NCBI RefSeq assembly: GCF_018771565.1
Contig: NZ_CP076326.1
Coordinates: forward strand, 1,984,001 to 2,048,000
DNA from: Thermoflexus hugenholtzii
GTDB lineage: Bacteria > Chloroflexota > Anaerolineae > Thermoflexales > Thermoflexaceae
Direction of reading: 5' to 3'
DNA length: 64,000 bases
This document shows positions 8,100 to 16,149 of the stretch, in pieces. The notes beneath the pieces were generated by a model. It did no database searches. It saw nothing but the letters and a program-made list of their open reading frames with translations, and was not told where the DNA came from. Numbering within the stretch: position 1 is the first letter of the stretch; each line of letters begins with the position of its first letter. Both the position numbers and the translations under genes were made by a program.

Positions 8100-10133
8100 A
8101 TGCGGGAGACGCGCGTGCTGGTCGTCGGCGAGATGGGAGCCTTGCGGGAGGCGCTGAGAGCGCCCGCCCGGGAACCGCTCCGGGTGGAGCTCCGAGAGGT
8201 CCCCTCGATCCCGGAGGCGGAGGCCGCTTTAGAGGCCTTCCAGCCGGATGTGGTCCTGGTGGACTGGCGGCTGCCGGAGGCCCTGGCGTTCCTGGAGCGG
8301 GTGCGTCCTCGCCCCCTGGGGTTCATCCTCATCGGTCCGCCCCTGCCCGCCCTGGAGATCGTGCGCTGGCTTCGCCAAGGGGTCCACGATTTCCTGCTGG
8401 CCCCGGACCATCCGGATGAGGTGGTGGAGGCGCTCCGGCAGACCCTTGACCGGGTGCAGGAGCGCCGGCGGATCCTCGGGCTGGTCGAGCGGTTGCAACG
8501 ACAGCTCCAGCAGCTCAGCGTCCTCTACGAGGTGGGGCAGGCCCTGGCGGCCTCCCTGCGCCTGGAGGAGATCCTCCCGCCCATGGTGGAGGCGGCCATC
8601 CATTTCACGGGGGCGGAGGAGGGCAGCGTCTGGCTGCTGGACGAGTCGGGCGAGGTCCTTCGCCTTTACCTGCACCGCAGCCGGATCCCGGAGCCGGAGG
8701 TGGCGGCCCCGCCCACGACCCTGCGGGTGGCGGACAGCCTCCCGGGCCGGGCCATCCGCACCGGCCGCCCCATCCTGCTCGGCCCGGGCCTCCACAAGCT
8801 GGACACCGGGGTGCTCGTGCGCGCGCTCCTGTATGTCCCCATGCAGGCCCATGGCCGCGCCCTGGGAGTGCTCGGGGTGGTCCATCGCCTCTCGGAGGCC
8901 GGCTTCTCCGAGGCGGACGTCCACCTCCTGCGCATGCTGGGGGACTACGCCGCCGTGGCCATTGAGAAGGCGCGGCTCTTCGAGGCGATGCAGGCGGAGA
9001 AAGGGAAGCTGGAGGCCATCCTCCAGGGCATAGAGGAGCCGGTGCTGGTCACGGATTTCGCGGAGAACCTGATCCTCTTCAACCGCTCCGCTCAGCAGCA
9101 CCTCGGCCTCCCGGCGGAGGCCATGGGCCGGCCCCTGCGGGCGGTGGTGGCCCATGAGGAGCTCCACGCGCTGTTCGATCGGAAGCCCCTCCCTGGCCAC
9201 ACCGTCCGCCAGGAGATCACCCTGTCGGATCGCCTGACCTTCCAGGCCAGCCTGACCGCGGTGGCGGGCGTGGGCTACGTGGTGGTGATGCAGGACATCA
9301 CCTATCTGAAGGAGCTGGATCGCATCAAATCCGAGTTCCTCTCCATTGTCTCCCATGATGTCCGCACGCCCCTGACCACGATCCGCGGCTATGTCAGCCT
9401 GTTGCCCCGCGTGGGCCCCTTGAACCCGCGCCAGCAGGAGTTCGTCGAGAAAGTGGAGCGGGCGATGCGGACCATCGTCGAGTTGCTGAACAACCTGCTG
9501 GACCTCTCCCGCCTGGAGTCCGGGCACGCCCTCTCCATGGAGCGCTGTTCGCCGGCCCAGATCCTCCACGAGGCGATCCAGATCATCCGCCCCCAGGCCG
9601 AGGAGAAAGGCCAGGCCCTGGTCCTGGAGATCCCCCCGGACCTCCCGACCCTGTATGGAGATCCGCGGCGCCTAGAACAGGTTTTCCTGAACCTGCTCAG
9701 CAACGCGGTCAAATACACGCCTCCCGGAGGGCGCATCACGGTCCGGGCCATGGAGCGGGACGGCCACCTCATGGTGCAGGTGAGCGACACCGGAGTGGGG
9801 ATCCCGCCTGCGGATCTGCCTCACATCTTCAGTAAGTTTTATCGGGTCCGACGGGAGGGGGAAACGACGGAGGGGACCGGCCTGGGGCTGGCCATTGTGA
9901 AATCCATCGTGGAGCGTCACGGGGGGCGGGTGTGGGCCGAGAGCGAGGTGGGCAAGGGGAGCACCTTCACCGTCCTGCTCCCCTGTCGGCCCGAGGCTCC
10001 CCCCGCCCCTTCTCCCCGGCGAGCGCGGGAGGCCTCACCGCAACACGCCGAGCCATCGCATGAGCAGCAGCACAGCCAGCCAGACCCCATAGCCGCCGGC
10101 CAGGCTCCACCCGAAGGGAACCCGACGGGATAG
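8100..10133 (+). CDS. Sensor histidine kinase with N-terminal receiver-like, GAF and PAS domains
   Basis: 677 residues, no membrane segments, so probably a soluble sensor. The order is a receiver-like domain (1-115; Asp at 55 in VVLVDWRLP), a short coiled coil, GAF (about 140-295), PAS (about 305-400), HisKA with SHDVRTPL (His near 419), and HATPase with NLLSNAVKYTPPGG, DTGVGIP and GTGLGLAIVKS. The receiver keeps an Asp but where the conserved Lys is expected it reads LLAPDHPDE, so it may be a pseudo-receiver used for docking. The start ATG follows GAGGAGGTGCG. The last 30 or so codons are low-complexity and overlap the end of the convergent small membrane gene. No response regulator is adjacent. 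Confidence 0.92.
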   Translation: MRETRVLVVGEMGALREALRAPAREPLRVELREVPSIPEAEAALEAFQPDVVLVDWRLPEALAFLERVRPRPLGFILIGPPLPALEIVRWLRQGVHDFLLAPDHPDEVVEALRQTLDRVQERRRILGLVERLQRQLQQLSVLYEVGQALAASLRLEEILPPMVEAAIHFTGAEEGSVWLLDESGEVLRLYLHRSRIPEPEVAAPPTTLRVADSLPGRAIRTGRPILLGPGLHKLDTGVLVRALLYVPMQAHGRALGVLGVVHRLSEAGFSEADVHLLRMLGDYAAVAIEKARLFEAMQAEKGKLEAILQGIEEPVLVTDFAENLILFNRSAQQHLGLPAEAMGRPLRAVVAHEELHALFDRKPLPGHTVRQEITLSDRLTFQASLTAVAGVGYVVVMQDITYLKELDRIKSEFLSIVSHDVRTPLTTIRGYVSLLPRVGPLNPRQQEFVEKVERAMRTIVELLNNLLDLSRLESGHALSMERCSPAQILHEAIQIIRPQAEEKGQALVLEIPPDLPTLYGDPRRLEQVFLNLLSNAVKYTPPGGRITVRAMERDGHLMVQVSDTGVGIPPADLPHIFSKFYRVRREGETTEGTGLGLAIVKSIVERHGGRVWAESEVGKGSTFTVLLPCRPEAPPAPSPRRAREASPQHAEPSHEQQHSQPDPIAAGQAPPEGNPTG

Positions 10134-10370
10134 CAGCCACCCGGCCGTCAGCACAAAGGCCAGTGTGGCGATGAGGGCCAGGGAGGCCGCCCATGTGAAG
10201 CGCGCCGTCTGAGCCGGATCCCGGGTCTCCGCATAGACGATCCACATCGCCAGAGGAATGCTCAGGGGCATCGCCGCCAGGATCCCGGCCAGAACCCGGG
10301 ATCGCTCCTGGACGACGGCCACGGCGGCGATGATCAGCCAGGCGATGACGACGTGGAGCCAGCGGAACAT
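10035..10370 (-). CDS. Small four-helix membrane protein (DUF3147-like)
   Basis: 111 residues, nearly all hydrophobic, with about four membrane helices (around 1-20, 26-46, 58-80 and 88-108) separated by short charged turns such as QERSR and AETRDP. It resembles the DUF3147 type of small integral membrane proteins, but that is by eye. The ATG lies one base after the stop codon of the metallo-hydrolase gene, so the two are almost certainly cotranscribed. Its 3' end overlaps the 3' end of the histidine kinase gene by 99 bp on the other strand. Function unknown. Confidence 0.7.
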   Translation of the reverse strand: MFRWLHVVIAWLIIAAVAVVQERSRVLAGILAAMPLSIPLAMWIVYAETRDPAQTARFTWAASLALIATLAFVLTAGWLLSRRVPFGWSLAGGYGVWLAVLLLMRWLGVLR

Positions 10371-10371
10371 C

Positions 10372-11397
10372 CTACAGCCTCCGGTAGCGGACCGGCGCGT
10401 TGGGATCCTGCTCCAGCTGGTCCAGGTTCTCCACCTGCAGGTAGCCTCGATCGTAGAGATATTCCACGTGGGCGCCGGCCTCCAGGAGGGCCAGCAACAC
10501 CCCATAACCGTATTGTCGGCCGAAGAGGGCCCACGAGATCTCGGCGATGGTCCTGGGCTCGCGGCAGATCTCCAGCACGCGCTCCAGGCGCTGCCGGTGG
10601 AACCGCTCGATGGCCGCAACCCGCCCGTAGAGGTCGAGGATGGGCTCCTCATGCCCGCCGAAGGCGAGGGCGATGCCCGGCAGCGCGGCGATCCGGCGCA
10701 GGGAGTCCAGGTAATGGCCCAGGCCGGTGTAGCGGGTGATCCGCTCCGGGGCCTGATGGGGCGTGGTGTGGGCCAGGATGTGGTCGGAGGTCAGCAGGAC
10801 CTCCTCGATGCGCAGGCAGACCTGCCCCGGGCAATGCCCCGGGGTGTGATGCACCTCGATGAACCCGAAGAGGCGCTGGCCGTCGTCCAGGCATCCCTCC
10901 ACCGGGGTGGACTGGAACATCGATTTCATGTCGAGATACATGCTCAGCAGGACGGACTGTCGTTGCGGGGAGACCCCGGCATGGCTCAGGAAGCCACGGA
11001 TCTCCCGGGCGACGGTGATCAGGCGCTCCGGAAAGTTGGCCAGCACCCGGCGATCCAGCTCGTGGATGAACACGGGGGCAGCGCTCCGCTGGCGGACGAA
11101 GTTCAACCCTCCGAAGTGATCGATGTGCCCATGGGTGATCAGAATGGCCGTCAGGTCCTCGAACCCCACCGGGCGCCTGTAACGATCCCGCACGACCTCG
11201 AAGCCCCGGATCAGATCCGCCTGGCTTTCCGGCAGCCCTGAGCCCGTGTCCACCAGGATGCGGTGGGAGTCCGCCAGGACCAGATAGACATATCCGTCCA
11301 GCTCGGGGAACAGTCGCACCGGAAGGCGGTAGAGCTCCACTCCGCCCCCGGTGCGGTAGCGCAGCACCCCCTCTCGCTCCTCCCATGGTCCCTGCAT
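10372..11397 (-). CDS. Metallo-beta-lactamase-fold hydrolase
   Basis: 341 residues, cytoplasmic. It carries the MBL signature THGHIDHFGG (HxHxDH, residues about 88-97), a downstream metal His in HHTPGHCPGQ and an Asp/His pair near SDHILAH, so both zinc sites look complete. The roughly 100-residue C-terminal helical part with GRQYGYG resembles the winged-helix tail of the LACTB2/glyoxalase II-like branch, which includes thioester hydrolases and endoribonucleases. The start follows GGGAGGGAGGCG. It is 18 bp downstream of the epimerase gene and one base ahead of a small membrane protein. Substrate unknown. Confidence 0.85.
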   Translation of the reverse strand: MQGPWEEREGVLRYRTGGGVELYRLPVRLFPELDGYVYLVLADSHRILVDTGSGLPESQADLIRGFEVVRDRYRRPVGFEDLTAILITHGHIDHFGGLNFVRQRSAAPVFIHELDRRVLANFPERLITVAREIRGFLSHAGVSPQRQSVLLSMYLDMKSMFQSTPVEGCLDDGQRLFGFIEVHHTPGHCPGQVCLRIEEVLLTSDHILAHTTPHQAPERITRYTGLGHYLDSLRRIAALPGIALAFGGHEEPILDLYGRVAAIERFHRQRLERVLEICREPRTIAEISWALFGRQYGYGVLLALLEAGAHVEYLYDRGYLQVENLDQLEQDPNAPVRYRRL

Positions 11398-11415
11398 CGC
11401 CTCCCTCCCACCTTT

Positions 11416-12456
11416 TCAGGGCAGCAGATCCCGGATCACCCGCAGGATCCCCTGGTCCCAGGCGACCCGGTGGGTGACGCCGACCTTGCCGGCGAGCTCC
11501 GCCTGATGGGCCCGATACCATTCGTAAGTTCGGATGAGGGACTCCGCGTTGCTGTAGCGGGGACGCCAGCCCAGCTTCGCCTTCGCCCGATCGATGGCCA
11601 CGAAGGAGTCCTTGTCAGCGGTCCCGTAGACCCAGCGATAGAGCGGCGAGAGGTGGAGCGCTTCGAAAAGCGCGAGGGCCGCCTTAACCGGCCGGGCGGG
11701 CAGCGGCCAGACCCGCGCCCCGGTGCCCGCGTGGTCGCACAGGGCCTGCACATCCTCCCGCACCGTGCCGAAGCGCTCCGCGCCGATGTTGAACGTGTCG
11801 TTGGCCTGCTCCGCCGGGACCGTGAGGGCCAGGACGATCGCATCGGTCAGATCATCCACATCGAGCAACTGGTAGCGGTTCCTGCCGCTGCCGATGATGG
11901 GGATGGGCTTGCCCCGCTCCACCCAGTCGAACAGGATCTGGAAGACGCCCAGGCGGCCGGGCCCGATGAAGGTCTTGGGCCGGATCACGGTGACCGTCAG
12001 CCCGCGCTCCCGGAAGGACTGACAAATCCGCTCGGCCTGGATCTTGCTTTCCCCGTAAGGCCCCACGCCCTGGAGCGGATCGTCTTCCAGGATGGGATGC
12101 TTGCGGGGGATGCCGTAGACCGCGGTGGAGGAGATGAAGACCACCCGCGGCACCCCGTGAGCCTGGGCGCTCTCCAGAACGGTCCGGGTGCCCTCCACGT
12201 TCACAGAGAAGATCTCCCGACGGGGCCAGAGGGGCAACGCCGCGGCGGCGTGGATGACCGCGTCCACGCCGTGCATGACCCGATCCACCACCTTCCGGTC
12301 CCGCACGTCCCCCTTATGGAACTCCACCGGGCCGATGTAGTCCTCCTCGATGTAATCCGCGATGTCCAGCAGGCGGACCTCGTGGCCGTGCTGGATCAGC
12401 TTGTTGGCCATGTGGAAGCCGAAGAAGCCCGCGCCTCCCGTGATCAGCACCCGCAT
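11416..12456 (-). CDS. NAD-dependent sugar epimerase/dehydratase
   Basis: 346-residue extended short-chain dehydrogenase. The N-terminal Rossmann motif GGAGFFG, the active-site SSTAVYG followed by YGESK (Tyr and Lys of the YxxxK pair) and the RPKTFIGPGR substrate loop are all present. These enzymes act on nucleotide sugars or on sterol-like substrates; this one is near the 3-beta-HSD/NDP-sugar epimerase border and I cannot assign a substrate. The ATG at 12456 follows AGGAGG. It is the first gene of a minus-strand run with the MBL-fold hydrolase. Confidence 0.88.
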   Translation of the reverse strand: MRVLITGGAGFFGFHMANKLIQHGHEVRLLDIADYIEEDYIGPVEFHKGDVRDRKVVDRVMHGVDAVIHAAAALPLWPRREIFSVNVEGTRTVLESAQAHGVPRVVFISSTAVYGIPRKHPILEDDPLQGVGPYGESKIQAERICQSFRERGLTVTVIRPKTFIGPGRLGVFQILFDWVERGKPIPIIGSGRNRYQLLDVDDLTDAIVLALTVPAEQANDTFNIGAERFGTVREDVQALCDHAGTGARVWPLPARPVKAALALFEALHLSPLYRWVYGTADKDSFVAIDRAKAKLGWRPRYSNAESLIRTYEWYRAHQAELAGKVGVTHRVAWDQGILRVIRDLLP

Positions 12457-12672
12457 CCGACCTCCTTGCGCTCCGTGAAAGATTCTTAAGGCCCCATCCC
12501 GCGGGGACCCCTCCCACCATATCATCGGAAGCCGGGAAGGGGCAATCCGGAGGATCGCCCGCGGGCTCTCCGGTCCTCCGAGCCGTGAGCTCTTTCGGAC
12601 CCGGAGAGGGCGGGGGCGACGCCTTCCGGGGGATCCGTTAAAATAGAGAGCGCGTTGAGGAGGTGATCGCCC

Positions 12673-12990
12673 ATGACACGAGCGGAGCGGAAGCCCGGGA
12701 TGGAGGATCCGGTTCGGCTCCACGCCATTGTCCATGGGATCGTCCAGGGGGTGAACTTCCGGTATTACACCCGGTTGCGGGCGGAAGCCCTGGGCTTGAG
12801 CGGCTGGGTGGCCAATCGCTCGGATGGAACGGTGGAGGTGGTGGCGGAGGGGCCCCGTCCCGCTGTGGAGGCATTGCTCGACTTCCTGCGGCAGGGGCCT
12901 CCGGCCGCGCGGGTGGATTACGTGGAAACCTACTGGGAGAAACCCACCGGTGAGTTCCGGGGATTTCGCATCCGCTACGAGGTGGACTGA
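12673..12990 (+). CDS. acyP: Acylphosphatase
   Basis: 105 residues, cytoplasmic; hydrolyses carboxyl-phosphate bonds such as acetyl or carbamoyl phosphate. The phosphate-binding loop [11 protein letters not shown] holds the catalytic Arg, and [12 protein letters not shown] holds the catalytic Asn, both in the usual order. The body is about 15 residues longer than the typical 90, all at the N-terminus, so the real start could also be ATG at 12700 (MEDPVRL). ATG 12673 has a strong GGAGG site and is kept. A TAAAAT box lies at 12639-12644. Confidence 0.93.
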   Translation: MTRAERKPGMEDPVRLHAIVHGIVQGVNFRYYTRLRAEALGLSGWVANRSDGTVEVVAEGPRPAVEALLDFLRQGPPAARVDYVETYWEKPTGEFRGFRIRYEVD

Positions 12991-13024
12991 GCGTCAGATC
13001 CAGCGCCTGGCATGGGCGGTCCTG

Positions 13025-14269
13025 TTGCTCTCCTTCACCGCCTGTGTGGCCCTCGCCGTCCTGATCCCCTGGCAGGTGATCACCTATCTGCGCACTTCTC
13101 ACGTGGGGACGCCGGCCCGGGCGGCGGCCCTCACGGGGATCCTCCGCCTGGAGCATCCGGGCGGGGAGCCGGTGGCCGTTCCCCCGGGCAACCCCTATCC
13201 CCGCCTCCGGGAGGGGGATCTCCTGGTGACCGACGCCCAGTCCCAGGGCCTGGCGATGTTCGCGGCGCCCTCCGGGCCGGGGCAGGAGCTGGCGATGGTC
13301 CAAATCTACCCCAACACCCAGATCGAGGTGCGGCGCGCCCGCTACCCCCGGTTTGGGATCAGCCCGGAGCCGGCCCGCCTTGTCTTCTATGTCCGGAGCG
13401 GCCGGGCTCGCATCACCCGCCTGGAGAGCCCCCGGGAGGTGGAGCTGATCGTTCAGACGCCCCACGGGCAGGCGACGGTGCTCTCCGGGACCCTGGCGGT
13501 GGAGGTGCAAAACGATCGGACGGATTTCACCGTGCGCGCAGGGCGGGCGCGGGTTCAGGGCTCCACCCAGGCGCAAGAGCTGCGCAGCGACCAGCGGGCG
13601 CGGATCGGCCTGGATGGGCGGGTGGAGGGGCCTCTGGGGGCGGGCCGGAGCATGCTGCCGGATCTCTTCGGGGCGCCCCTCCCGGAGCGGAGCGTTGAGG
13701 AGCTGGTTCCTCCCAATCAGTGGGCCATCTTCACCTTTGTGAAGCAGCCGGGAGAGAGCGGGGGGAACGTCGCCTCCACCGCCGAGGCGGGGCGCCGGGC
13801 CCTGTCCATCACCCGCTCCGGCTTTGACCACGCCCAGACCGGCGTCTTCATCGTCCTCAACCAGGACGTGCGGGACTTCCGGTCGTTGCAGCTGCACATC
13901 AGCCTGAAGATCCTGTTCCAGGATGTGGCGGTGTGCGGGGTGGTGGGGACGGAGTGCCCGCTGATGATCCGGCTGGAATACAAGGATCTCAACGGCAACG
14001 ATCGCCAGTGGCTGCAGGGGTTCTATGCCGTGGGGGAGATCACGCCCCAGACCCCGGGGAGCTGCCTGCCGCAGATCTGCCCGCCCCCGCTGAACCCGCA
14101 CATCCGGGTGCCCCTGGGGGAGTGGTATACCTTCGATTCGGGGAACCTGATGGAGATCCTGCGAGCCGCCGGCGCTCCCCCGGCTACCCTGACCCGGCTG
14201 CGCATCTACGCCTCGGGGCACAATTACTCGGTGATGTTCTCCGAGCTGGAGCTGATCGGGGAGGAGTGA
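13025..14269 (+). CDS. Membrane-anchored FecR-like protein, start uncertain
   Basis: About 415 residues: one N-terminal membrane helix (TACVALAVLIPWQVITYL), an extracytoplasmic beta-rich FecR-like domain (about 90-200, with QTPHGQATVLSGTLAVEVQ and VRAGRARVQGS) and a C-terminal beta domain with paired cysteines (CGVVGTEC). Protein-like sequence (ERQIQRLAW) continues upstream of TTG 13025 up to the stop of acyP, but no ATG or GTG occurs there in frame. Either TTG 13025, a rarer start near 12998, or an ATG at 12824 deep inside acyP is used. I give the nearest conventional codon. No sigma-factor partner is adjacent, so an anti-sigma role is not supported. Confidence 0.7.
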   Translation: MLSFTACVALAVLIPWQVITYLRTSHVGTPARAAALTGILRLEHPGGEPVAVPPGNPYPRLREGDLLVTDAQSQGLAMFAAPSGPGQELAMVQIYPNTQIEVRRARYPRFGISPEPARLVFYVRSGRARITRLESPREVELIVQTPHGQATVLSGTLAVEVQNDRTDFTVRAGRARVQGSTQAQELRSDQRARIGLDGRVEGPLGAGRSMLPDLFGAPLPERSVEELVPPNQWAIFTFVKQPGESGGNVASTAEAGRRALSITRSGFDHAQTGVFIVLNQDVRDFRSLQLHISLKILFQDVAVCGVVGTECPLMIRLEYKDLNGNDRQWLQGFYAVGEITPQTPGSCLPQICPPPLNPHIRVPLGEWYTFDSGNLMEILRAAGAPPATLTRLRIYASGHNYSVMFSELELIGEE

Positions 14270-14272
14270 GAA

Positions 14273-14298
14273 GGGCGGCCCCTTCCTTGAGGCCGCCC
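14273..14298. terminator. Hairpin between convergent genes
   Basis: 8-bp perfect stem (GGGCGGCC at 14273-14280 with GGCCGCCC at 14291-14298), directly after the stop of the FecR-like gene and just before the stop of the small zinc protein. There is no T run on either side. Confidence 0.6.
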
Positions 14299-14306
14299 CG
14301 TCCACC

Positions 14307-14486
14307 TCAGGCGAAGCACTTCTTGTGATAGTAGCGCATGCGGTTGCGCAGCCCGTCCTTGACCGGGAGCAGCTCGCTGAGACGGATGGGCTGGCCGCAC
14401 CGATAGCAAACGCGGCGCGTCACGTGATCCGCCGTCTGCTCGACCTTCTTCTCCTCCTGCTGGGTCTTCTTGCCTCCCTTGGCCAT
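14307..14486 (-). CDS. Small zinc-ribbon-like protein, 59 residues
   Basis: Starts MAKGGKKTQQEEKK and ends MRYYHKKCFA. It has a very basic, lysine- and glutamine-rich N-terminus of about 20 residues, then CYRCGQPIRL and a final HKKC, which could form one C-x2-C / H-x2-C zinc site. The start has GGAGG five bases upstream. It lies between a hairpin and the 81-bp palindromic repeat and converges on the FecR-like gene. No family recognised. Its compact zinc-finger look and charge suggest nucleic-acid or ribosome binding, which is inference. Confidence 0.68.
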   Translation of the reverse strand: MAKGGKKTQQEEKKVEQTADHVTRRVCYRCGQPIRLSELLPVKDGLRNRMRYYHKKCFA

Positions 14487-14577
14487 CGTTCCCTCCTCCG
14501 GCTGAGCTCCGCGCGGAAAGAATCCATCCCCAAAGTATGTCGCGGGGCTTCCCCTTCGTCAAGACAGGCCGGCTCAC

Positions 14578-14658
14578 GGACATGTCCCAAGATCGTAAGA
14601 CAACTGCGAGCAGTTGTCCTACAAAGTAGCCAGGCCCGACAAAATTGGGACACACCCC
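14578..14658 (-). repeat. 81-bp palindromic element, copy A
   Basis: Near-identical to 54641-54721 but in the opposite orientation. Outer inverted repeats (TGTGTCCCAA type) enclose a 28-bp inner palindrome with arms GTAGGACAACTGC. The inner two-base loop reads GA on the plus strand in both copies although the flanks are inverted. It lies between the small zinc-protein gene and dcd and overlaps no gene. Confidence 0.85.
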
Positions 14659-14661
14659 GGC

Positions 14662-15219
14662 TCACCGCACCCGCGGGATGGTGATCCCCCGCTGGTTCTG
14701 ATACCGTCCGCCTCGCTCCTTGTAAGATCGCTCGCAGACCTCGTCCGCCTCGAAGAACAGGACCTGAGCGATCCCCTCGTAGGCGTAGATCTTCGCCGGC
14801 AGCGGCGTAGTGTTGCTGATCTCCAGGGTGAGATACCCCTCCCACTCCGGCTCCAGGGGGGTGACGTTCACGATGATCCCGCAGCGGGCGTAAGTGGACT
14901 TCCCCACACACACCACCAGGACGTTCCGGGGGATCCGGAAATACTCGACGCTGCGGGCCAGGGCGAAGGAGTTGGGGGGGATGACGCAGACTTCCCCTCG
15001 CACGTCCACAAACGAGCGGGGGTCGAAGTTCTTGGGGTCCACAATGGTGCTGTAAACGTCGGTGAAAACCTTGAACTCGTCTGCGACCCGGATGTCGTAA
15101 CCGTAAGAGGAAAGCCCGTAGGAGATCACCCCGGGCCGCACCTGGGATTCCTCGAAGGGCTCGATCATACGATGCTTCAGGGCCATCTCGCGGATCCAGC
15201 GATCGGACTTCAGGCCCAT
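14662..15219 (-). CDS. dcd: dCTP deaminase
   Basis: 185 residues, cytoplasmic. Deaminates dCTP to dUTP, feeding dTMP synthesis. Recognisable features are [14 protein letters not shown] near the N-terminus, the nucleotide-binding [11 protein letters not shown], and the catalytic Glu region [17 protein letters not shown]. The length equals that of typical Dcd (about 185-195). ATG 15219 follows GAGGAGG. Whether it is monofunctional or also has dUTPase activity cannot be decided by eye. It is transcribed alone; the PH-domain gene upstream ends 42 bp before the start. Confidence 0.95.
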   Translation of the reverse strand: MGLKSDRWIREMALKHRMIEPFEESQVRPGVISYGLSSYGYDIRVADEFKVFTDVYSTIVDPKNFDPRSFVDVRGEVCVIPPNSFALARSVEYFRIPRNVLVVCVGKSTYARCGIIVNVTPLEPEWEGYLTLEISNTTPLPAKIYAYEGIAQVLFFEADEVCERSYKERGGRYQNQRGITIPRVR

Positions 15220-15261
15220 CGGGCGTCCTCCTCGCGCGTGGGATGAAGCGCTTCCCCTCCC

Positions 15262-16149
15262 TTATCGGAGGATCTGAAGCATGGCGCCCAGCAGCAACCC
15301 CTGAACCATCAGCCCGACCAGCCACAGCCCGTAGGCCGCGGGCCGCTCGCGCTCATGCACCAGAAACCCCAGGACCCCATGGAGGGCCCAGATCAGGGCT
15401 CCCAGCCCGGGGAGCCGGACCAGATGGAGGGAGGAGGTCAGTAGAGCGTTGGCAGACCCTTCCAGAGGGATCCGGGGCGGCAAGCCCGGGAACCGCATGC
15501 AGAGCCAGAGCCACATCCCCCAGAGGACGAGGGCCCCGAGGCCGATGAGCGCCCACGCCGCCCGATCCGACCAGAAGGCCCGTTGCCGCCATCCGGGGAA
15601 GACCGTCGTCTGCTCCAGACGCTGGGTGGGCTTCATCGCCGCCCGCTCCCGGAAAGCGTCGATGAAGGCCTGAGGCTGAGCCGGTGAGATGGCATAGATG
15701 GCCGCCTCCGTGATCACCCAGAGCTGCCGGGGAAGATCCTCGGTGGCGAAGAAGAGGACGGGACGGTTCTCCTCCACGGCCCACGCGTGGCCGGTGTAGA
15801 GGCCCGGCCAGCGGATGCCGCGCCAGCCCCGCACCGCCCCGGGATGCGTCGGAGCCGGGCGCAGGTCCTGGATGGCGTGCATGGGGATGATGTGAACCGC
15901 CGGCCACCAGGTCAGGATCAGGCCGTTGCGATCCAGATAATACCGGGCGGAATGGAGACCCCGCAGGACGTAGCCGATCATGACGGCTCCCAGCAGGGCC
16001 AACCCGGCCCCCGTGGACGCCGCCGCCACTTCCGGCGAGGGCGGACGGGAGAGGGTGAAGAGGATCCCGGCCAGGGCGATCAGCCCGAGGAGGCCTTCCA
16101 GCAGGATGCCGACCCGCAGCCCGCGCCGCCGGTCCGGCCGTTCGGTCAT
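15262..16149 (-). CDS. Membrane protein with bacterial PH-like domain
   Basis: 295 residues. Two N-terminal membrane helices (about 13-33 and 45-64) are followed by a soluble stretch (about 70-185) starting YYLDRNGLILTWWPAVHIIPMHAIQDLRP, the pattern of bacterial PH-domain (YdbS/bPH) proteins, and then four more helices. The function is unknown; the family is membrane-associated. Its ATG overlaps the stop of the upstream response regulator gene (ATGA), pointing to translational coupling and a shared operon with the response regulator and probably NfeD. Confidence 0.7.
   Translation of the reverse strand: MTERPDRRRGLRVGILLEGLLGLIALAGILFTLSRPPSPEVAAASTGAGLALLGAVMIGYVLRGLHSARYYLDRNGLILTWWPAVHIIPMHAIQDLRPAPTHPGAVRGWRGIRWPGLYTGHAWAVEENRPVLFFATEDLPRQLWVITEAAIYAISPAQPQAFIDAFRERAAMKPTQRLEQTTVFPGWRQRAFWSDRAAWALIGLGALVLWGMWLWLCMRFPGLPPRIPLEGSANALLTSSLHLVRLPGLGALIWALHGVLGFLVHERERPAAYGLWLVGLMVQGLLLGAMLQILR

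Noticed and set aside
14224-14655. 143-codon frame spanning the small zinc gene and the 81-bp repeat
   Set aside because: It starts inside the repeat and runs in a different frame from the convincing 59-codon gene with a proper ribosome site.
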